This document shows, one piece after another, positions 34,593 to 42,278 of a stretch of DNA of 64,000 bases. The stretch is taken from assembly GCF_003344925.1 (NCBI RefSeq), contig NZ_CP031188.1:1238501-1302500 (forward strand), in the 5' to 3' direction. The notes beneath the pieces were generated by a model that was not told the origin of the DNA, searched no databases, and worked only from the letters and a program-made list of their open reading frames with translations. Position 1 is the stretch's first letter, and the number at the start of each line of letters is the position of its first letter. This DNA comes from Flavobacterium arcticum. GTDB taxonomy: Bacteria > Bacteroidota > Bacteroidia > Flavobacteriales > Flavobacteriaceae. A program made the translations under genes and the position numbers.

Positions 34593-35282
34593 GTTTTCAT
34601 GGTTAGATAACCAGTTGATGTCCTCTAGTAATTGGGTTACATTTTTTTCGCCCTCTACTTCTTTATCAAGATTGGTTCCGTTGTAAAAACCTCTTATTCG
34701 ACCTTTACTATCTACTAATATAAAATTTTCGGTATGTACCATGTCATACAACTCGTTTGATGTACTGGTTTTTACAGCGAGATAAGATTTTCTAGCAATG
34801 TAATAAATGTCTTTTTTATTACCAGTAACCAAGTTCCATTTACTATCTATAACTCCTTTTTTTTCGGCATAGGCTTTTAGTACTGGTACACTGTCTATAT
34901 CTGGTGTAACTGAGTGTGAAAGTAGCATTACTTTCGTGTTATCTTTAATTTTGTCTTGTAGCCATACCATGTTGTCAGTCATTATTGGGCAAATGGTAGG
35001 GCACGTGGTAAAAAAGAAATCAGCGACATATATCTTTCCCTCATAATCTTTTTGAGTAATGGTTTTACCGTTTTGATTGGTAAAAGCAAAATCGGCTATT
35101 TTATGATTACGCGCTACATATTGTACTGTAGTGTCTACCAGCTCTGGGTTTACATCGGCAGGGCTGTATATTTTTAGTGATTTTTTGGGCTTTAATGCAC
35201 CATAAAACAGGTACAAGATGACTGCCGAAAGCACACCCATGAACAAGAAGAAAAATTTATATTTTTTGAAAAAAGAAAGCAT
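34590..35282 (-). CDS. SCO1/SenC-family copper chaperone or thiol protein
   Basis: Membrane-anchored thioredoxin-fold protein that helps assemble the CuA site of cytochrome c oxidase. An N-terminal helix (FFFLFMGVLSAVILYLFYG) anchors it. The CxxxC copper motif is in FTTCPTICPIM, and the third ligand His is in DMVHTENF. Start at the ATG 35280-35282, giving the anchor at the N-terminus; the longer frame adds 17 residues. Length 230. It lies upstream of feoA on the same strand, but with its own terminator. Confidence 0.9.
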   Translation of the reverse strand: MLSFFKKYKFFFLFMGVLSAVILYLFYGALKPKKSLKIYSPADVNPELVDTTVQYVARNHKIADFAFTNQNGKTITQKDYEGKIYVADFFFTTCPTICPIMTDNMVWLQDKIKDNTKVMLLSHSVTPDIDSVPVLKAYAEKKGVIDSKWNLVTGNKKDIYYIARKSYLAVKTSTSNELYDMVHTENFILVDSKGRIRGFYNGTNLDKEVEGEKNVTQLLEDINWLSNHEN

Positions 35283-35414
35283 ATTGGGGTAGTTTTTTGC
35301 AAAATTACGAAAGGAAAACCGATTACAATGCAAGTAAAGCAGGTTTTACAACGTTAAAAAACAATCGGAAAACTAGTTTTTTTGCTTTTATAATGGCTTT
35401 TTGGGCTAACTTTA

Positions 35415-35422
35415 TATTTTTG
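35415..35422 (+). promoter_or_regulatory. Possible -7 box TATTTTTG for the M13 peptidase gene
   Basis: TATTTTTG matches TAnnTTTG, 26 bases before the ATG at 35449. The -33 element is not clear. Confidence 0.35.
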
Positions 35423-35448
35423 TAAAACCAAGGTATAAAACTGAAAAC

Positions 35449-37512
35449 ATGAAATTAAACAAAAAAACAACTTTTGCATCTTTAGCTATAGTGCTTGGTG
35501 CAACGGTATGTAATGCACAAACTAATAATAGTGAGCAATCGAAACCAGGTATTAACTTATCGTATATGGATAAGTCGGTAGCTCCAGGCGAAGATTTTTT
35601 TCGCTATGTAAATGGTACTTGGGTAGACAATACCGAAATTCCTGGAGATAAAACCCGTTGGGGAAGCTTTGATGAGCTGCGCGAGCAAACTAATAATGAT
35701 GCACTTGCAATATTAAAAAAAGCGGCTGCTAATGAAGGCCTAGACCCAAATAGTGATCAAGGTAAGGCAGCAAGCTTGTACCGCTCTATTATGGATACTG
35801 TGGCACGAAATGAAAAAGGGATTGAACCACTAAAACCATATTTAACTAAAATAGATATGATTGGGAGTGTAAAAGATTTACAATCACTTTTAATAGAAAT
35901 GGAGCCTCTTGGCGGACTTGGTTTTTTTGGTATAGGTATAGGTGCAGATGCTAAAGATAGTAATAGCAATGTAGTATATATGGGGCCTGGTAGTTTAGGT
36001 TTGCCAGACAGAGATTATTATGTGTCTGATGATGCAGACTCTAAAGAAAAAAGACAAGAGTATGTGTTGCACGTAGCCCGAATGCTAAAATATTTAGGAT
36101 ATAGTGATGCACAAGCACAAAAAGCAGCTAAAGGTATACTGGCGCTAGAAACTGCAATGGCAGAACCAAGAATGGATAGAGTAGAGCGTCGCGATAGAAG
36201 AAAAAGCTATAACCCAATGACGGTTGCCGAACTTCAGGAGCTTACTCCTGTTATAGATTGGAGTAAATATATTACAGCTATAGGTATTGATAAGGTAGAT
36301 ACACTTATTGTATCGCAACCTAAGTATATGACTGCCCTAAATAGTATATTAAAAGAAAACAATGTAGAAGACTGGAAATTTTACATGAAATGGACTTTAA
36401 TAAACAGAGCGTCAGGATATCTTACTACAGATATTGAGACTGCTGACTGGGAGTTTTACAGTAAAACACTTCGTGGTGCACTAAAAGAAGAAAAGCGTGA
36501 TATTAATGCACTAAAAACAGTAAATGGTACAGTAGGCGAAGCATTAGGGAAACTATATGTTGCCGAAAAATTTCCTGCAGAAGCGAAAGAAAAAGCAGAG
36601 AGCATGATAGCCAATGTAATGCAGGCTTTTGAAAACCGTATTAACAAATTGCCATGGATGGCAATATCTACTCGAAAAAACGCTATAGAAAAGCTACGTA
36701 AATTAAGAGTAAAAATAGGTTACCCTGATAAATGGAAAGATTATTCGGCATTAACTATTAAGAGCCCTGAAGCAGGAGGGAATCTTTTTGCAAATATGAT
36801 GAACATCGCTCGTTTTAGTTATAATGAAGATATTGAAAAATTACATAAGCCAGTAGATAAAGACGAATGGCACATGGCTCCACAAATTGTGAATGCATAT
36901 TTTAACCCTGCCTATAACGAAATTGTTTTTCCTGCAGGAATATTACAACCACCATTTTATGATTATAAGGCTGACGAAGCAGTTAATTATGGAGGTATTG
37001 GTGCTGTAATAGGACACGAAATATCGCATGGATTTGACGATTCTGGTTCTCGTTATAATGCCGACGGTAATCTTGTAAACTGGTGGAGCGATGAAGACCT
37101 TGAGAAATTTACAGGACTTGGTGGTGCACTTGCCAGCCAATACAGTCAGTTACAACCACTACCTAACACTTTTGTAGACGGTAAATTTACTCTAGGAGAA
37201 AATATTGGTGACCTTGGTGGTGTAAACGCTGCTTATGATGGGTTACAACTATATCTTAAAGAGCACGGTAACCCAGGGCTTATAGATGGTTATACACCAG
37301 AGCAACGTTTCTTTATGTCTTGGGCTACAATATGGAGAACTAAGATGAGAGACGAAGCAATAAAAAATCAGGTAAAAACCGATCCGCATTCACCAGGTAT
37401 GTACAGGGCTTATGTACCACTTCAAAATGTAGATGCCTTTTATAAAGCATTTGATATTAAAAAAGGAGATGGCATGTATATCGCACCTGATGAACGGGTA
37501 AAAATATGGTAA
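35449..37512 (+). CDS. M13-family zinc metallopeptidase (neprilysin/PepO type)
   Basis: Secreted or periplasmic oligopeptidase. A signal peptide ends at VCNAQ (about residue 24). The zinc motif is HEISHGFDD in VIGHEISHG near residue 525, with the third ligand Glu in LGENIGDLGGVNAAYDG and NAYFNPAYNEIVFPAGILQ before it, as in neprilysin. Length 687 is the family norm. It is monocistronic, with a promoter box before it and a terminator after. It should digest short peptides; the natural substrates are unknown. Confidence 0.93.
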   Translation: MKLNKKTTFASLAIVLGATVCNAQTNNSEQSKPGINLSYMDKSVAPGEDFFRYVNGTWVDNTEIPGDKTRWGSFDELREQTNNDALAILKKAAANEGLDPNSDQGKAASLYRSIMDTVARNEKGIEPLKPYLTKIDMIGSVKDLQSLLIEMEPLGGLGFFGIGIGADAKDSNSNVVYMGPGSLGLPDRDYYVSDDADSKEKRQEYVLHVARMLKYLGYSDAQAQKAAKGILALETAMAEPRMDRVERRDRRKSYNPMTVAELQELTPVIDWSKYITAIGIDKVDTLIVSQPKYMTALNSILKENNVEDWKFYMKWTLINRASGYLTTDIETADWEFYSKTLRGALKEEKRDINALKTVNGTVGEALGKLYVAEKFPAEAKEKAESMIANVMQAFENRINKLPWMAISTRKNAIEKLRKLRVKIGYPDKWKDYSALTIKSPEAGGNLFANMMNIARFSYNEDIEKLHKPVDKDEWHMAPQIVNAYFNPAYNEIVFPAGILQPPFYDYKADEAVNYGGIGAVIGHEISHGFDDSGSRYNADGNLVNWWSDEDLEKFTGLGGALASQYSQLQPLPNTFVDGKFTLGENIGDLGGVNAAYDGLQLYLKEHGNPGLIDGYTPEQRFFMSWATIWRTKMRDEAIKNQVKTDPHSPGMYRAYVPLQNVDAFYKAFDIKKGDGMYIAPDERVKIW

Positions 37513-37515
37513 ACA

Positions 37516-37545
37516 AAAAAAGCCCTGCAATTTGCAGGGCTTTTT
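37516..37545. terminator. Bidirectional terminator between convergent genes
   Basis: AAAAAGCCCTGC-type arm (37516-37528) pairs with GCAGGGCTTTTT (37534-37545). A and T runs on both sides let it serve the M13 gene and the convergent minus gene. Confidence 0.92.
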
Positions 37546-37548
37546 CTT

Positions 37549-38154
37549 TTAGTTACAACTATTATTATAATAATCAATAACCTCAATAGCGTGTTTAGCT
37601 TTAAAATCTTTGTTGTTTATTTTTTCTACAAGAGTAGGACAATCGGAGAAATATTCAGTAGCAAATTCTTTAAATCCTCTGCGCTTGTATCTAGCACCAA
37701 TTACGGCCCCTCTTTGTATATAAGCATACATTTTTGGCATTTCAGCATCAGTTTTTTGGAGATATAAAACCGTTATTTCGGTTGAATATAATAACACTAA
37801 TGCGGTAGATGGAGTGTATTCTAATAGTGTAACCTTTCCTTGTGACATAATGCGAAAAAGCCGTTTTTTAATATTTTGGGGCTCATCTATTCTTGTTAAA
37901 GAGAAGGGAGCGTCGAGAAAAACAAAACTTTCATTAGTGTCGTTGATATTTGCTTGTACCGATTTAATTTTATCAGAAGATATGGCAGAGAAGTCGGCAT
38001 TCTCTGACTTCTTATAATTAATGCCATTATCATAATTAAACTCAATAAGACCAGTTAGTTTTTTTCCGTCGTTAAGGGTTATACTTCCGTTATAAAATTG
38101 TGCATTTATATGTGTTGAAAACAATATAACTAATGCAGTGAGAGATAGTTTCAT
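37549..38154 (-). CDS. Secreted protein of unknown function
   Basis: A 201-residue protein with a clear signal peptide (MKLSLTALVILFSTHINAQ). The rest is beta-rich, with GSITLNDGKKLTGLIEFN near the N-terminus, then a Lys/Tyr-rich part and two cysteines near the C-terminus (Cys176 and 200). I recognise no domain. It converges on the M13 gene with a shared terminator, and a 315-base spacer separates it from the next gene. Confidence 0.7.
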   Translation of the reverse strand: MKLSLTALVILFSTHINAQFYNGSITLNDGKKLTGLIEFNYDNGINYKKSENADFSAISSDKIKSVQANINDTNESFVFLDAPFSLTRIDEPQNIKKRLFRIMSQGKVTLLEYTPSTALVLLYSTEITVLYLQKTDAEMPKMYAYIQRGAVIGARYKRRGFKEFATEYFSDCPTLVEKINNKDFKAKHAIEVIDYYNNSCN

Positions 38155-38396
38155 TTTTTAATTTAATTAATTTGCTAAGATCTATTTTTTTTTAACACTA
38201 CTGTCGTTTGTAGGTTAAACTTAATGCTTAGTCAACATAACAATAATAATTATTTAAAAAAAGTATTTTATGTTGTAAATTTTAACTATTTTCAGGTGCA
38301 ATAATTTTTTAATATGTGTGTAGTGAGCTAACCAGATTATCCTATTGATTATAGGGCTTTTGAGTTCCTATAAAGGCTAATGCCTAAATTGTTAAT

Positions 38397-38411
38397 TGCG
38401 GAAAAACCGCA
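38397..38411. promoter_or_regulatory. Palindrome TGCGG-AAAAA-CCGCA before the response regulator
   Basis: Five-base arms around an A5 spacer, 30 bases (centre) upstream of the -7 box TAACTTTG. A reverse-oriented relative flanks the gene on the other side at 39217-39237. GCGG-N5-CCGC is rare in this AT-rich DNA. Confidence 0.5.
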
Positions 38412-38433
38412 GTTATAATAGATATTTAAGAAT

Positions 38434-38441
38434 TAACTTTG
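38434..38441 (+). promoter_or_regulatory. Possible -7 box TAACTTTG of the response regulator gene
   Basis: Matches TAnnTTTG, 28 bases before the TTG start at 38470. The -33 box is not obvious, and the palindrome sits in the place of an activator site. Confidence 0.4.
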
Positions 38442-38469
38442 TCCACCCACAAAATAAATACAATCCAAC

Positions 38470-39132
38470 TTGAAAAAGGTATTACATGTTCTTGCGATAG
38501 ACGACCATGTTGTAGTTCTAGAGGGGTATCACGCCATTTTTAAAGCTCTGAATGAAGAACACGGTAATCTAAATTTTATTAAAGCATCTGATTGCAAATC
38601 GGCTTATGAATTGATTGAGAGTTATAAAAACGACCCTTTTGATATTGCCGTAGTAGATTATAGTATTCCCGATTATGCAGAGCGAGAACTCTACTCTGGC
38701 GGAGATATGGCTATGCTATTGCGCGAAGTTATGCCCGAATGCAAAATTGTAATGATGACCATGCACAAAGAGGTCGATATTATGGGGCGTATACTTGAAA
38801 CAATAAGTCCCGAAGGTTTTATTAACAAAAGTGATTGTACTACCGATGAGCTTCTTGAAGGTTTTAAAATAGTGCTCGATGGGGGTAATTATTACTCTAA
38901 AACAGTTTCGAATTTTCAAAAACGATTGAGTTCTGGTATATTACTAGATGACTTAGACATCCGCATTATAAAATTATTAGCAAGAGGTATCAAAAATAAA
39001 AACTTAGATAAATACATACCACTTACTGTAAGTGGTATAGAAAAACGAAAATATAGAATAAAGCGTTTACTAGATATAGAGGGGGGCGATGAAGAATTGA
39101 TATCTGAAGCCCGTAACCAAGGTTATGTTTAA
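38470..39132 (+). CDS. Orphan response regulator with divergent output domain
   Basis: A 220-residue NarL/FixJ-like response regulator. The receiver shows DDH at the active site, the phosphorylation residue Asp63 (AVVDYSIPDY), a Thr/Met in MTMHKE and Lys in FINKSDC. The C-terminal 60 residues carry a weak LuxR-like HTH (IKLLARGIKNKNLDKYIPLTVSGIEKRKYRIKRLL, in pieces). The start is a TTG: it gives the normal N-terminus, and no ATG does. No kinase is adjacent. The palindromes on both sides are candidate sites for its own product. Confidence 0.85.
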   Translation: MKKVLHVLAIDDHVVVLEGYHAIFKALNEEHGNLNFIKASDCKSAYELIESYKNDPFDIAVVDYSIPDYAERELYSGGDMAMLLREVMPECKIVMMTMHKEVDIMGRILETISPEGFINKSDCTTDELLEGFKIVLDGGNYYSKTVSNFQKRLSSGILLDDLDIRIIKLLARGIKNKNLDKYIPLTVSGIEKRKYRIKRLLDIEGGDEELISEARNQGYV

Positions 39133-39161
39133 TTTCATTGTTACCAAATTGTTATAATATG

Positions 39162-39186
39162 AAGCCTGCATTTAGCAGGCTTTTTT
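39162..39186 (+). terminator. Terminator of the response regulator gene
   Basis: AAGCCTGC (39162-39169) pairs with GCAGGCTT (39175-39182), loop ATTTA, followed by T6. It lies 30 bases after the stop. Confidence 0.92.
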
Positions 39187-39216
39187 ATGAAAGAAAAAAC
39201 CTCTTAATAAAATGTT

Positions 39217-39237
39217 AATTGCGGTTTTTCCGCAATT
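39217..39237. promoter_or_regulatory. Palindrome AATTGCGG-TTTTT-CCGCAATT
   Basis: Perfect eight-base arms with a T5 spacer, downstream of the response regulator terminator. It is the inverse of the site at 38397-38411. About 32 bases after its centre lies TATTTTAC, a partial -7 box, before a hairpin with a T-run. This resembles a small promoter-terminator unit. Confidence 0.5.
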
Positions 39238-39286
39238 TTAAGTCATAAAAATTCCTTTATTTTACACTACATCCAGCTAATTTATG

Positions 39287-39329
39287 ATACTGCTCTTGGT
39301 AATGCGTTTATCCGGGGCAGTATTTTTTT
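39287..39329 (+). terminator. Plus-strand hairpin with T-run, no gene upstream
   Basis: ATACTGCTC (39287-39295) pairs with GGGCAGTAT (39315-39323, one G-U), loop 19 bases, followed by T7. No coding region on the plus strand ends here, so it may end a short non-coding RNA starting near 39272. Confidence 0.5.
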
Positions 39330-39336
39330 ATAATAG

Positions 39337-40140
39337 TTATAAATTAGTGTTTATAAAATTATATTCTAAAACCTGCTTTACCCTATCGGCAATTATCACT
39401 TTTGTTATTGATACTTCTTCCCGGCTGAATAAAGGTATAGGCAGGTTTTTTTCTTTTGCCTTTTCGGTATAGTATTCCTGGCGTGTAGGATGATGAGGGG
39501 TTACAGCATTAAAAACATCTCCCCAAACATTTTTTTCGATTATTTTCATGATAATACCTATACAATCATCGCGATGGATGAGGTTTACAGGAGCGCTAGG
39601 GTTACTGATATCTTTTTTACCAGCCAAGTATTTTACAGGATTTCTATCGTCGCCTATAAGTCCCCCAAAACGAATTATAGTAGTTTTAAAATTGGTATTG
39701 CTTTGTAATATAGCTTCTACTTCTAGAAGCTGCTTCCCGCTTTCGGTTTCAGGGTTGGGTATAGTACCCTCTGTAACAATACCATTTACAGCACCATAAA
39801 CAGAAGTAGAGCTTATAAACAATACTTTAGTTATCCTTGAAGTTGCCATGATAGGGATGAGCGTGTTTATTTTGGCAACAAAACTTTCGCTGCTCCCTTT
39901 GCGTAACCCAGGAGGGATATCAATTATAAGTATGTTACTGTCTTGAAGAAAACCTTTACTATCGCCTTCTATATTATTTTCATGTAATGTTATTACATAA
40001 GGCTTTATAGCTGCTTTTTGCAAAACAGCTATTTTTTCGGGAGAAGTAGTACTACCTTTTACGGTATGTCCTTTTGCAATAAGTTGTTTTGCTAAGGGCA
40101 GTCCGAGCCAGCCACAACCCAATATAGATATTTGTGCCAT
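39337..40140 (-). CDS. Atypical SDR-family NAD(P)-binding protein
   Basis: Short-chain dehydrogenase/reductase of the extended/atypical kind (YeeZ-like). The Rossmann motif is unusual: ISILGCGWLGLPLAKQLIAKG (in pieces) with GCGWLG. The catalytic Ser-Tyr pattern SSTSVYG is visible near residue 105, and PDRNPVKYLAG-like RNPVKYLAG after it. Length 267. It starts 18 bases after the nitrilase fusion stop on the same strand. The substrate is unknown; relatives are epimerase-like or sugar-nucleotide enzymes. Confidence 0.8.
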   Translation of the reverse strand: MAQISILGCGWLGLPLAKQLIAKGHTVKGSTTSPEKIAVLQKAAIKPYVITLHENNIEGDSKGFLQDSNILIIDIPPGLRKGSSESFVAKINTLIPIMATSRITKVLFISSTSVYGAVNGIVTEGTIPNPETESGKQLLEVEAILQSNTNFKTTIIRFGGLIGDDRNPVKYLAGKKDISNPSAPVNLIHRDDCIGIIMKIIEKNVWGDVFNAVTPHHPTRQEYYTEKAKEKNLPIPLFSREEVSITKVIIADRVKQVLEYNFINTNL

Positions 40141-40158
40141 GTATAGTAACGTGAATAT

Positions 40159-41730
40159 TTAACTAGTTTGGTTATCCGAACCTGATTTAGTTGCTGCTAC
40201 AGGTTGGTTAAGCTTTTTTATTTTATATAAGTCATTACGCCTGTCTTTCAGTATGCGCACACTACCATATTCGTGTAGTTCTTTTAATAAGTCAATGTCT
40301 ACATCTACAATAAGCGTCATCTCAGTATTTGGGGTTGTTTCTGCCTTAATACCGTTAGATGGAAATGAAAAGTCAGATGGCGTAAATACTGCTGTTTGTG
40401 CATACTGTATATCCATATTATTTACCTTAGGCAAGTTACCTACACATCCAGCTATGGCTACATAACATTCGTTTTCTATCGCACGCGCCTGCGCACAGTG
40501 TTTTACGCGAGTATAGCCGTTTTGGGTATCGGTAAGGAAAGGGACAAATAAGATATTCATTCCTTCATCTGCCATTAGGCGTGCTAGCTCTGGGAACTCA
40601 ACATCATAGCATATCATAATACCTATTTTACCACAATCGGTATCAAATGTTTTAATTTCGCTACCACCTTTCATACCCCAATATTGTACCTCGTTTGGGG
40701 TAATGTGTATTTTGGTATACATTTCAGATGTACCGTCGCGCTTGCATAAAAACCCTACATTATACAGGTTCCCATCTTCTAGGTAAGGCATACTCCCTGT
40801 AATGATGTTGATGTTATAGGATATTGCCATTTCTTGAAATCGTTTTTGTATAGGATCGCAATAGCGTGCAATTTCGCGTATAGCATCAGCTTCGCTAAGA
40901 TGGTTAAAATCTGCCATAAGCGGTGCCACAAAAAGTTCTGGAAATAATGCGAAGTCACTACCATAGCCCGAAACGGCATCAATAAAAAACTCGGCTTGTT
41001 CAAAAAGTGCCTCAACATTTGCTAGTGGGCGCATTTGCCATTGTACTAATCCTAAACGAATAGTACTTTTTTGTGTATTGATAAGTTTAGGGCTTTTATC
41101 ATAATAAATATTATTCCACTCCATTAGTACGGCATACTCTTTAGAGCTAACATCGCCCTCTAGGTAGTTTCGCATTAACTTTATTACGTGGAAATCGTTA
41201 CTTATTTGAAAAGATAATACAGGGTCATGTACTTCTTTTAGGCGTACTTTTTCTATGTATTCTTTAGGTGAATATTCATCTACGTGAGCGGTATAATTAG
41301 GCATACGTCCTGCAAATATTATCGATTTCAGGTTGAGTTGCTCGCATAGTTCTTTTCGCATATCATAGAGCCTTCTGCCTAGGCGAAGCCCACGATATTC
41401 AGGGTCTATAAATACATCTATACCATATAGTATATCAGCTTCATAGTCATGAGTATCAAAAGTATACTTACCTGTAATGGTTTCATAATTATGACTGCCT
41501 ATAGCTTTTTTATAATCTATTATTAATGATAGTGCAGCACCCACAACTTTACCGTCTACAAGCACTACAAGTTGCCCCTCGGGAAATATTTTTAAGAGTT
41601 TTTTTATTTCTTTTTCTTGCCAGTACGACTGTTCTAGCTCGCCATAGGCATGTTGCATAGAAAGCTTTAACTGTTTGTAATCTTCTATTTGCAGGTTGCG
41701 TAATTCAACCTTATTTATCTCTATTTGCAT
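40159..41730 (-). CDS. GNAT acetyltransferase fused to a carbon-nitrogen hydrolase
   Basis: A 523-residue two-domain protein. Residues 1-210 form a GNAT fold, with the acetyl-CoA loop DPEYRGLRLGRRLYD. Residues about 225-510 form a nitrilase-superfamily domain with the Glu-Lys-Cys triad: Glu in ALFPELFVAPL, Lys in YTKIHITPNEV, and Cys in GIMICYDVEFPEL. Such fusions are annotated as bifunctional GNAT/amidohydrolase and occur in several bacterial groups; the reaction is not established. It is the first of two minus-strand genes with the SDR protein. Confidence 0.87.
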   Translation of the reverse strand: MQIEINKVELRNLQIEDYKQLKLSMQHAYGELEQSYWQEKEIKKLLKIFPEGQLVVLVDGKVVGAALSLIIDYKKAIGSHNYETITGKYTFDTHDYEADILYGIDVFIDPEYRGLRLGRRLYDMRKELCEQLNLKSIIFAGRMPNYTAHVDEYSPKEYIEKVRLKEVHDPVLSFQISNDFHVIKLMRNYLEGDVSSKEYAVLMEWNNIYYDKSPKLINTQKSTIRLGLVQWQMRPLANVEALFEQAEFFIDAVSGYGSDFALFPELFVAPLMADFNHLSEADAIREIARYCDPIQKRFQEMAISYNINIITGSMPYLEDGNLYNVGFLCKRDGTSEMYTKIHITPNEVQYWGMKGGSEIKTFDTDCGKIGIMICYDVEFPELARLMADEGMNILFVPFLTDTQNGYTRVKHCAQARAIENECYVAIAGCVGNLPKVNNMDIQYAQTAVFTPSDFSFPSNGIKAETTPNTEMTLIVDVDIDLLKELHEYGSVRILKDRRNDLYKIKKLNQPVAATKSGSDNQTS

Positions 41731-41980
41731 ACTATCAGTATTTTTATCAAATGTACAAAAGTCTTTGATTTGTAAAAGGAATTTTTATTGGGGTGTAGAA
41801 GTTTTTAACTAACTGATATTTAGTTTTTTATTTTAGTTGTATGTGTATATGGTCATCATGTCTTACAGCTCTACAACCATGATACCTTATTTTAGAATTG
41901 TTTAAATTCAGCCTATTTTTTAGATGAGGTTCTATATTCTTTACTGACATTTAGTATTCTACTTATCAAAATAATAATTA

Positions 41981-41992
41981 CCCATAATTGGG
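41981..41992. promoter_or_regulatory. Operator-like palindrome CCCA-TAAT-TGGG (unit 1)
   Basis: Imperfect inverted repeat (outer bases TA / GA mismatch) 37 bases before the -7 box at 42018, counted first base to first base. The same spacing is found in unit 2 (42182 to 42219), which supports a real protein-binding site. Confidence 0.5.
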
Positions 41993-42017
41993 GATGTTTT
42001 TGTGTTGCACTAACTTT

Positions 42018-42025
42018 TATATTTG
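42018..42025 (+). promoter_or_regulatory. Promoter of the candidate small RNA (-7 TATATTTG, -33 TTG)
   Basis: TATATTTG matches TAnnTTTG. TTG at 42000-42002 lies 15 bases upstream (slightly short of the usual spacing). Transcription would start near 42032. Confidence 0.45.
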
Positions 42026-42031
42026 CCTAGA

Positions 42032-42140
42032 TTTAATAGCTAATAGTTTCTTAAAAAATTGTGTTTGTTTCATCGGGGGGTATTATTAGACCCATTTGAA
42101 ATTAGTTTAGGTGGGGTTGCTGAGGAGCAACCCCCTTTCT
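42032..42140 (+). ncRNA. Candidate small RNA of about 105 bases
   Basis: Bounded by the unit 1 promoter and a nine-base-arm hairpin (42113-42121 with 42126-42134) followed by CCTTTCTTTT. There is no ATG in the interval. The last 70 bases resemble the 3' untranslated region of the lipoprotein gene at 42279: both have a G/C-run hairpin, then TTAGTTTAGG, then the identical hairpin. It may be a true sRNA or the remnant of a lipoprotein gene that lost its coding part. Confidence 0.4.
42113..42134 (+). terminator. Hairpin copy 1 (identical stem to copy 2)
   Basis: GGGGTTGCT (42113-42121), loop GAGG, AGCAACCCC (42126-42134), then T-rich DNA. The stem and loop are identical to those at 42851-42872, including the preceding TTAGTTTAGG. 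Confidence 0.75.
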
Positions 42141-42177
42141 TTTATATATAGTGTTGATAATGAGGTTTTTTTATAAT

Positions 42178-42197
42178 AATACCCATAGTTGGGTATT
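42178..42197. promoter_or_regulatory. Operator-like palindrome AATACCCA-TAGT-TGGGTATT (unit 2)
   Basis: Perfect eight-base arms with a four-base spacer, immediately upstream of the -33 TTG (42200-42202) of the lipoprotein promoter. The position suggests an activator site. Confidence 0.6.
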
Positions 42198-42218
42198 TTT
42201 TGACATAACCTGAATGAC

Positions 42219-42226
42219 TAAGTTTG
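42219..42226 (+). promoter_or_regulatory. Lipoprotein promoter (-7 TAAGTTTG, -33 TTG)
   Basis: TAAGTTTG matches TAnnTTTG, with TTG (42200-42202) 16 bases before it. Transcription would start near 42233, 46 bases before the ATG. Confidence 0.5.
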
Positions 42227-42278
42227 ACCTTTCTAAAACTAGTAAACACTTAAGCATTAACCAATAAACTTAATTACC

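Larger units (their letters stand above)
38155..38469. other. 315-base divergent regulatory region
   Basis: No gene is seen here. It contains the starts of the secreted-protein gene (minus) and the response regulator (plus). Two small hairpins CCTAT-n5-ATAGG and CCTATAAAGG lie near 38341-38374. The GCGG palindrome (38397-38411) and a TAACTTTG -7 box (38434-38441) serve the regulator gene. Confidence 0.6.
41731..42278. other. 548-base region without a protein gene, with duplicated regulatory modules
   Basis: The interval holds the start region of the GNAT-nitrilase gene and two operator-promoter units. Unit 1 (operator 41981-41992, -7 box 42018-42025, terminator-like hairpin 42113-42134) has no ATG between promoter and hairpin. 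Unit 2 (operator 42178-42197, -7 box 42219-42226) drives the lipoprotein gene at 42279. The first 230 bases show nothing I recognise. Confidence 0.6.

Noticed and set aside
39284..39472. Small plus-strand frame overlapping the SDR gene end
   Set aside because: Its start lies in a terminator hairpin and its body is antisense to the SDR coding region.
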